Shown piece by piece: positions 57,140-64,000 of a stretch of DNA of 64,000 nucleotides. The notes under the pieces are model-generated. The model saw only the letters and a list, made by a program, of their open reading frames with translations, ran no database searches and had not been told where the DNA came from. How positions within the stretch are numbered: position 1 is the first letter of the stretch; every line of letters begins with the position of its first letter. The position numbers were made by a program, and so were the translations under genes. The DNA is from Saururus chinensis (Eukaryota > Streptophyta > Magnoliopsida > Piperales > Saururaceae): positions 2,208,001-2,272,000 of the forward strand of contig CP141147.1 in the NCBI GenBank assembly GCA_035235625.1. Reading direction: 5' to 3'.

Positions 57140-57550
57140 GACTGGTCTCCACTTACCATTCTTACCTATGTCCCTTATCACTCCTCCATCAGCGAGGTGG
57201 ATTTATCCTTACATACACGTGATGAGGTCCTTCGTCAACTCATGGCCAATATGTAGGTGGAGCAAAACCGTACAAAGCAAGATTATGACCATTGACATAT
57301 TAATCAAGAGTTTCAACTCGGTAGTCTGTTCTATGTCAACTTCCCACCCAAGTGGCTTTGTTACTTCCTTTGATGCCTCCTCCTTTGCCTACAGCTATGT
57401 TCAGCCATTATTGTAAATGTTAGGGAGATAGGTTAGTTGTCGAGGTCTAGTCTTGTGGAAGGATCAACCCTTTGGGAGACCGGAGTTGGGTGGCGGAAGA
57501 GAATCTTCTACAACAGTTTCGAGGTATGGCAAGGGCCTACTTTTATGACT
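57140..57550 (+). pseudogene. Ty3/gypsy integrase C-terminal fragment, different lineage
   Basis: A frame gives YHSSISEVDLSLHTRDEVLR, then VEQNRTKQDYDH and FQLGSLFYVNF after stops, matching the stretch after the catalytic core of gypsy integrase (xxxVDxxLxxRDxxLxxL...QNRMKxxAD...VGDxVxxxL). The downstream RSSLVEGSTLWETGVGW resembles a C-terminal tail. Stops and the lack of upstream pol show it is a relic. The motifs look more like Reina-type than the Tekay-like element at 43-55 kb. Confidence 0.6.
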
Positions 57551-58683
57551 TGCGGACAAGTTGTAGCAAAGTGTGATAGATTGTTGTGTCTGCTGCCTAG
57601 TCGGCCATTCAGCTTTAGTTATTTATGCGTAGTTGTTTACTTAGTTGCTTATTTGCTTTATTTCTTTTCCTAGCTGTAGATTTATTTAATGGCTTAGATT
57701 AAAGCATCTTAAGTTGTAGGCACATCTGGCTGGAATACTATGTTGAGTCAAAGCCTCATTCTGATTAGCAGGGAATGAGAAAGCCTCTTACTCTAATCTC
57801 CCTTCTTCCCTTTCTTTCTCCATCTGCCTAGAACATCTGGTGCTCGTCGATTGGAGGACCTTAACTCCACTCTTCGTTCACTTTCTATCTTATTATTGCC
57901 GAGATATTGGTTATGCACTCATTGTGCATAGAAGGAATGGAGAGGGAGAGGCAAGGGAAAAGAGACTGAGAGGCAGGGAAAGGGAGAGATAATGGGGGTG
58001 GGTTAAACAAGTCTTGGGCCCTTGATATGGCAACAAAGGGTCATGTATGTTCATATGTACATGAAGCCAATGAGAATTTAAGTACAGATTTTCTGTCCTC
58101 AGTCGAGGTTGCAAAAGACGTTTGGTTTTCTGGAATGGTTGCAAGGATTAAATAATGATTAGAGATATTAATTGTTCAAATTATTATTTTTCTATATATT
58201 ATTTGAGTATATGGAGGGATGTGGTTATTGTATAATGAATTTCGGAGACTTTAAGTACCTTTAGCTTAGAGGTATTTTTTATTTTTAATAAGTTGTACCA
58301 ACGGTATTATTACTGCTATTTTCTCTATTTTAAAACTATTATTTCGTGATGAAATTATTGCATCATAGAAAGACCATAATGTTTTTTTATTAATTTTGGA
58401 AAGCAGTTTTTTCTATGAACTTATTTGTCAAAAATGTTTTTAAAATTTTTTTGTATTTTTGCAATGAATTTATGATGCCACCAATATTCATATTTTTTTT
58501 ATTTTTTTGGAAATTAGTCTTTGCAACTCTTTTTTTGTCACAAAAAATCCATATTTCTTTTTTAGTTTTTTAAGAATAATTTTGCAACAATTTCATCACA
58601 TATGGTATGATTTTAAAATTGTTTTATATTTTGTAATGACTTTTACACATTTAGGTTGACATTATTTCATTGCAAAAAATATA
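57551..58683. other. Probable 3' LTR remains then AT-rich spacer
   Basis: From about 57700 to 58170 there is non-coding sequence including GGAATACTATGTTGAGTCAAAGCC, consistent with the LTR of the preceding gypsy relic, but I could not delimit it. The rest is T-rich. Confidence 0.3.
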
Positions 58684-58882
58684 CTCCTTCCATCCTAAAT
58701 TAAAATCTCTAGTCGAGAAAAAATTTTGTTCCATATTAATAGCTTCATTTTGTTATATTTAAATGGTTAGATACTTAAAAAGAATAGCATAAACTTATAT
58801 TTCCTTCTTTGATATGTGGGTTTTACTATTCAATAAAAATTATTATTTTTTAAATATAAATATTAATATAAGATAGAGAGAG
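58684..58882. mobile_element. Stowaway MITE
   Basis: CTCCTTCCATCCTAAATTAA at the left end pairs with CTCTCTCTATCTTATATTAA (reverse complement of the right end), and TA flanks both sides (58682-58683 and 58883-58884). The 199-bp AT-rich non-coding body fits the Tc1/mariner-derived Stowaway type. Confidence 0.75.
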
Positions 58883-59109
58883 TATCTTTTGTGGCTAATT
58901 TACAAGTCATCCCAATAAATTTATGTATGGTGCATTTTACGAAAAACTTTTTAGAACACAAAAATCATCGCAAATAGATTTTTAAAATGAATGTTGAGGC
59001 TTTTGCAACAAATTTGTTCATGGCGAAAATAAATCTTGTGGTTATACATTCATATAAAAATATCATATTAGGAACTGAAAGTGGTTGCTCATGTTTTCAA
59101 GAAACCTTA

Positions 59110-59530
59110 CACTACGAAAACAGGGAGCAACAGTGGCACTTAATCAGCAGCGCTTTTCAAAGAGTGCTGCTGATTGTAAGCTATTAGCGGCGCTTCTATA
59201 AAAGCGCCGTTAATTATCTATATATCAGCGGCGCTTCTATACAATGCCACTAATTAAATATTATTAGTGGCGTTTGTATCAAAAGTGCCGCTAAGTAAAT
59301 ACAATTAGTGGCGTTTTTATTGAAAGCGCCATTACTTACGTTCAATTAGTGGCGTTTTTTACAAAAGTGCCAGTAATATACAATAATTAATTAAATCTTT
59401 TATTTTTATATTTTACATTTTATTATTTAATTTTTTATATTATTTCATCAGCGGCACTTAACTGTAAAATGCTGCTAAATTAAAACAGTTACCGACGCTT
59501 TATTCTAAAAAGCACCGCAACTCAAAAACA
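59110..59530. repeat. CACTA terminal and subterminal repeats
   Basis: About ten short repeats with GCGGCGCTT or AGCGCCG(C/T)TAAT in direct and inverted orientation, spaced 30-60 bp apart. Confidence 0.8.
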
Positions 59531-60619
59531 CGGGTAATGTATTTTAATATATAAAATTAATTGAAATTTAAATAAAGAAAAAATAACAAAAAATGTGTAA
59601 ATTTATAACAGTGAATGGTGAAGAAGTATTTTTAATTTTTCTATAAAGTTTACGCATTAATAATATCTTAGTTTGAGTCACAATAAATATTTAATTTACA
59701 CGTGTTGTGTGCATTTTAATTTTATGCTACTAACATTATTAATTAGACACAAATATTGAACCGATCAAATATGAGAGTTACGCTTAATGCTTGCCTTCTT
59801 ATATGTACTTATATATATAGATTGTTTTAGGTTAAGCAAATTAAAAGAATGGGTAAAGTTATGTGGTGTTTTATATATTTAAATGAAATGTTATGGATGT
59901 CATCAAATTTTAGTAAACCCAATACCATTTAAGAAATTAATAGTAACTCCAACTCTACCTGATAAATAGACCAATTAATCAAGCTTGATACCAACCTAGA
60001 TAGGCATGACGTGAACTCAACTTGAATTATTAATTTAGAATTTAAAATTTTTAAAACATATTTTTATCTTTGTAGAAAATTTACTTTCATAATAAAATTT
60101 TAATAATTTAATTTTAAAATAAAAATATAAAACTATATTTGATAACTTTAACTGGTTGAGTTGGATCGCACATAAATCTTGAACCCGATTTGAATAACTA
60201 TTGAGGTTGAATTTAGAAAACCAAATTAACTAGGCCCATTAGGCTTGGGTTAGGCCTAGTTCATCTATGTCATGGTGTTAGTTTCCCTAAATGGTGTAAT
60301 AAAATTGAAATTCATATGGCACTAAAGCAGCGACGTTGTTATCAACACTCGACGTTAGTGAGAAAGTCGGGTCGTCGAGCTCGGGTTGGGTTAACTAAAG
60401 CCCGATCGAGTATGTTTTCATTTTAGAAATAGTATATAACTTGTTGGCATGATCCATGCATACCTAAACATAGCTTAATTTAAATATTTAGAAAAACTTA
60501 AAAAATAACTTTTTTATGAAAATAAATATAAAAATATTTAAATATTTTTTTAGTTTTATCTATTAACTACAATAAAAGTGAGCAAATATAATTATCAAAA
60601 ATTGGCTAACAGCATGTTT

Positions 60620-60775
60620 TTTCAGTTTTGGACATTGGTGACCATCGTTGAATGACGGCGAATGACATCTTTCACTGGAGCGGATTCCCATAAAAAAATC
60701 AAACAATCTCTGTGTACTAGCGGCCATTGTTGGATGACGGTGGACGATATCTTTCGCCGGAGCATGAGTTCATAG
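60620..60775. repeat. Two copies of a roughly 90-bp repeat
   Basis: CCATCGTTGAATGACGGCGAATGACATCTTTCACTGGAGC and the later CCATTGTTGGATGACGGTGGACGATATCTTTCGCCGGAGC occur about 80-90 bp apart in the same direction. Confidence 0.7.
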
Positions 60776-61641
60776 ATGGAGTATACTTAATTATGTTATC
60801 AGATTTTGATGTGACAATTTATGATGCATGAGCCTATATGCGACTAGATATGAACTATATGGATGACAAATGGGTGGATATGTAAAGTATGACCCGTATA
60901 TTTCGGTCAAGATCAAAATAGATTTTTTTTAAAATAATTTAAATAATTAATTAACTAATTACCAAAATAAATAAAAAATTATTAAATTATATATTACCCA
61001 AATAGAATTTATAAGATAAAAAGTTTAGGTGATCACTAGGCTCTGAGTTATATACTATGTTTAGTCAAGTCTTAAAGTAATATGCATTATTGAATCTAAA
61101 TTTGTTGGGCTACATAGATTAGGCTCAATCAACTGCGCATATGCCCAAACTCACCTAAATATACTTAATTGATTAATGGCTTGTTGAATCCCTTCAAAGA
61201 GAGAAATTAGTTAAAATAGTTAATATAAAATATAACAATATTGTGATATCTTAGAGCATTAATTTCTCTTGCATCGTTAAATATTTGATTATAAAGACTC
61301 GTATCACATATGTCGACCCTGGATGACCTGGGCTAATTTATATTACAATTAGCTATGCAATACAGGCGTTAGATTTTAATTAAAAGATAAATTTTGATAT
61401 AATGATGCATGGGCCCACGTACAATTTTGTTCATTCAAAATTTTCTTAATAAATTATAAAATAAACTGGCAATCCTTCCCACTAAAAAATCAAGCTCTCG
61501 CTCCCGCTCCCGCGTTTTGCATCTCACGTTTTGATCTTGGAAATAGATACGCTAGTGTAACCAATCGTATGCCTAAGGGTAAAAGAAATTTTAACCCTAA
61601 CAAACTAAAAATCCCGCGACGAAGAGGAGTCGCACGCCACA

Positions 61642-61792
61642 GAGGGATATCTTTCGTCGGCTAGAAAACAGGGCAACGGAGGGATATCTTCACGTCGGCC
61701 AGAAAATAGGGCAAAGGAGGAATTTCTTCACATTGGCCAGAAAACAGGGCAACAGAGGGATTTCTTCACGTCGGCCTGAAAATAGGGTAAGC
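61642..61792 (+). repeat. Minisatellite, four copies of a 37-38-bp unit
   Basis: Units begin at 61642, 61679, 61717 and 61755. Each reads GAGGGATATCTTCACGTCGG followed by CCAGAAAAYAGGGCAA with few differences. It lies upstream of the open stretch at 61908. Confidence 0.9.
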
Positions 61793-61907
61793 AGTGTTCT
61801 CTAGTAAAAATTGGATTTTTATTTTTAATTTGATACTTTTCAGGAAATTTTGTCTTCGCTCTTAATTTTTCAATTAGTAGAATCTAAATCTTCATTTTAT
61901 ATGCTAT

Positions 61908-62168
61908 ATGCCCAAATTTCTTCATAGACCAGAAATTCTTAAAGGTGAGAAATTTCTTTTCAGGGTCGATTTTGGTTTCCGACTACTAAATAATACTGCT
62001 CGTCTCATGGGCTTAAGGTATAAACTTGAACAGGTCTTTGATCTAATAGAGCCTCTGGAGTGCGCTCGTTTCCTCTTTAGTCAACGTTACAAAGGCTATA
62101 CTTTACATCGAAGACTCAGTAGTGCAGGGAACAGAGGTGTGCTCTTTTTCTTAATCTTAGAATTTTAA
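61908..62168 (+). other. Open stretch, possible transposase exon, unrecognised
   Basis: An 86-codon frame (MPKFLHRPEILKGEKFLF at the start) runs in the transposase direction. No family was recognised. It ends in AT-rich DNA with GT-like sites nearby, so part of it might be an exon of the CACTA transposase gene. Confidence 0.3.
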
Positions 62169-62649
62169 GTTTTGAATAGATTTAGTTATATACCACCAAG
62201 ATATCTTGCAATCCAAATATGATGGTAGTAAACTCTGAGCATATCAGTTCTTCTGTTTGTAAGTTCTGAGAATTCTCAGGGGATTTGAGCTTTGATATTG
62301 TTGTACTGTAAGGTGGGACTCTGCAATATAATCAGTGTTATTGTTCGAAACCTTCACAGAGTTCATATTCTGTTGCACAAAACCCCATAGTTTTCATGAT
62401 GATGTCCATTTTTCTTTCAGTGCAAAATTTTTATTGGAGTTTACATACCTTGCTTTATATGTAGGATAGGAGAGAAAACTCCTATCCTAAACACTATTAT
62501 TTTAGTGGAATAACGCAAACATAAATGAACTGAAATTTTAGGTTTGAGATGTGTACAAGCTTCTGTTACTTCTTGATTGTTCAAGTGCACAGTGTTTGCA
62601 ATCAGCGAGCCATGGTATTTCAGAGCACTTCGTAGAGTTATAGGCAAGT

Positions 62650-63108
62650 ATGATTGCACTTATGTCGCAACCTAATTTTGAGGGCACACCATTTCCCGCA
62701 CCAAATGATGCATATTCTAAGGTAATGGGACCCGAGCGACCTAGTCGAATTCGTGGCTATGGTGCTAGTCATACTCCCACTAGTTTGTGGGGGTCATCTA
62801 TTAATGGGAAGAGTTCCTCAAGTGCTGAGTATAACACAATGAAGGATACGATTGTAGAACTCTAGGAAGAGGTTACCCGGTCCAAAGAAGAGTCGTTGGA
62901 GAACAAAAAAAGATTCAGACAATTAGAAGCAAGAATGGAACAAATGATGGAGTTCATGCAATCTTACATGGGACAGGTATAAACATCCTATTTTTGTAAT
63001 TGAAAATTTTGTTTCCAACTTAGGTGATTATAATTTTAATGCTTAATTTTAAGTTGGAACAATCAACAATTAAATTATTTTTTCTTATTATAGGGTGGTG
63101 ACAACTGA
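62650..63108 (+). pseudogene. En/Spm (CACTA) transposase C-terminus
   Basis: The frame has DAYSKVMGPERPSRIRGYGA and then HTPTSLWGS, the conserved VMGPERxxRVRGYGxGxTPTSL block near the C-terminus of plant En/Spm transposases, followed by a coiled coil (SLENKKRFRQLEARMEQMMEF). An in-frame TAG at 62863-62865 interrupts it. A GT donor after GQ (62976/62977) and AG acceptor (63093/63094) would join the exon to a short last exon GGDN plus stop at 63108. The catalytic part is not seen here. The stop codon and lack of a catalytic domain make it a relic. Confidence 0.7.
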
Positions 63109-64000
63109 GGCAGACTTCTAAAGGTAAAAGTGATGACAAGTTGAAATATATATTTCATTTTAGTTGTTAAAATGTGTTAGTATTGGTGTGTTGAGACAAA
63201 CAACAATATTTTTTGTTGGTTTGGCATTCCATATTGTTTGTCTATTTTGTATATTGTGCATACTTCTTTATCATAATGAACTATATAGACTTTTGCTCGT
63301 CATTCCTTAATTAAGATGCGAGATGGTATACATGTAAGAGTTATATTTGTATGCTCTAACTAATGTGTATTGCGAAATATCACTACATACTAGGCCAAAT
63401 CTGTATCAAATTGTAAAGGGCATGAGTGAGAAGATGGGATATGCTGTAAGTCCATCACATTAAATAAGTAATGAAATTTTATATTTTCTTTACAACTGGT
63501 TACTTTTTACCTAAATATTGTTCCTATATGGATCTGCTTTTTACAGGTACATCTAGTTTGAGTTACTAAAAGAGTTAATGAGGCATATTATGCTCAGCTA
63601 TACCTTGCAAAGGCACATACTTTCTTCCTTCTATGTAGTGTCAAACAAACATGTGTTGGTGGATGGAACTTTGCTAATTTTGATGGTTTTTTACAGATTG
63701 ATAATGAAACAGAGAGAATAAGCTTTGACCTTCAACCTTCAAATGTCATTCCCTCTCTCTCATTTGCTAGACTTACTGGTTGCATTTACTCTTTTGTATT
63801 TGAATATACCAGAATATTTGTTTCTCCTCAGGTTTTCTTTGAGGTAGGAAAATGATAGTATATGGTTGAAATATGTGGAGATGTACTTAATCTTTTATGA
63901 TGGCCTTGTTGAAAACTTGCCCTAGTGTGGAATTTTTTAGAGATTTAGTTACTTTCCCTTGAAAATGAATGCTCTATTAACCAAATACGCTTGAAGTGAG
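63109..64000. other. Spacer or 3' part of the CACTA element
   Basis: AT-rich sequence with no recognised exon. The CACTACATACTAGG word at 63381 does not have the expected subterminal repeats and is not taken as an end. Confidence 0.35.

Larger units (their letters stand above)
59110..64000 (+). mobile_element. CACTA (En/Spm) element, left terminus present, right end outside or not found
   Basis: CACTACGAAAACAGGGAG at 59110 is a CACTA terminus. It is followed to about 59530 by alternating copies of TTAGCGGCGCTTTT- and AAAAGCGCCGCTAAT-like words, the subterminal repeats bound by the transposase in this superfamily. A transposase C-terminal exon (62650-63108) lies in the same direction. No TAGTG terminus was found before the window end, so either the element continues or was truncated. 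Between 59530 and 61500 the DNA is AT-rich without credible genes. Confidence 0.65.

Noticed and set aside
59110-64000. Right end of the CACTA element within the window
   Set aside because: Candidates at 60355 (GTTAGTG) and 63381 lack subterminal repeats and a matching TTA flank.
1-64000. CRISPR array, rRNA or tRNA genes
   Set aside because: No repeat-spacer pattern or rRNA blocks were seen; tRNA-like sequence was only found as retrotransposon primer sites.

Overview
The window is nuclear DNA of a flowering plant, most likely a eudicot. It has one intact intron-less CC-NBS-LRR gene, introns bounded by GT/AG, and mostly nested plant transposons. I could not assign a species. No bacterial-type genes, CRISPR array, rRNA or tRNA were seen.

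Layout. 1-2.9 kb: a decayed DUF1985-like fragment, AT-rich spacer and a short transposon-like repeat. 2877-6215: a PIF/Harbinger-type element with TTA target duplication that carries a captured, exon-intron-bearing GDSL esterase/lipase fragment. 6315-8617: a hAT-type element with a perfect 8-bp duplication that carries captured exons of clathrin heavy chain. 9.2-10.5 kb: a duplicated block just 3' of the resistance gene. 10506-13208 (minus): the only gene that looks functional, an RPM1-like NLR of 900 residues. Its upstream region is packed with a MITE containing a perfect 18-bp hairpin, then a Mutator-like element. 14.4-20.2 kb: a solo LTR, a spacer with a PP2A-like captured exon, and the 3' end of a chromovirus retrotransposon. 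20.2-23.5 kb: AT-rich higher-order repeats. 23551-32967: a second Harbinger-type element with a captured membrane-protein-like exon, split by a gag/protease-only Athila/Tat-like retrotransposon. 33.0-34.4 kb: relics of a DUF247 gene and an NLR coiled-coil domain among palindromic repeats. 34.5-40.4 kb: two solo LTRs with perfect 5-bp duplications and a third LTR-like block. 40.4-42.2 kb: the 5' end of a Ty1/copia element. 43082-55160: a complete but decayed Ty3/gypsy chromovirus (TSD CTTCA) inserted in an older gypsy gag and itself interrupted by a 3.57-kb LTR. 57-58 kb: another gypsy integrase fragment. 58.7 kb: a Stowaway MITE. From 59110 to the window end: a CACTA terminus and En/Spm transposase C-terminus.

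The most notable points are: (1) several TIR elements carrying host gene pieces (GDSL, clathrin heavy chain, a membrane protein), plus a PP2A exon in TE-rich spacer; (2) an intact accessory ORF upstream of gag in the 43-55 kb chromovirus, encoding an acidic protein with two SIM-like stretches, a DLNxxP (EAR-type) motif and a CCHC zinc knuckle; (3) signs of an eroded NLR neighbourhood (duplicated 3' flank, orphan coiled-coil fragment, DUF247 relic). All calls come from reading the sequence and recalling family features; no database search was run.
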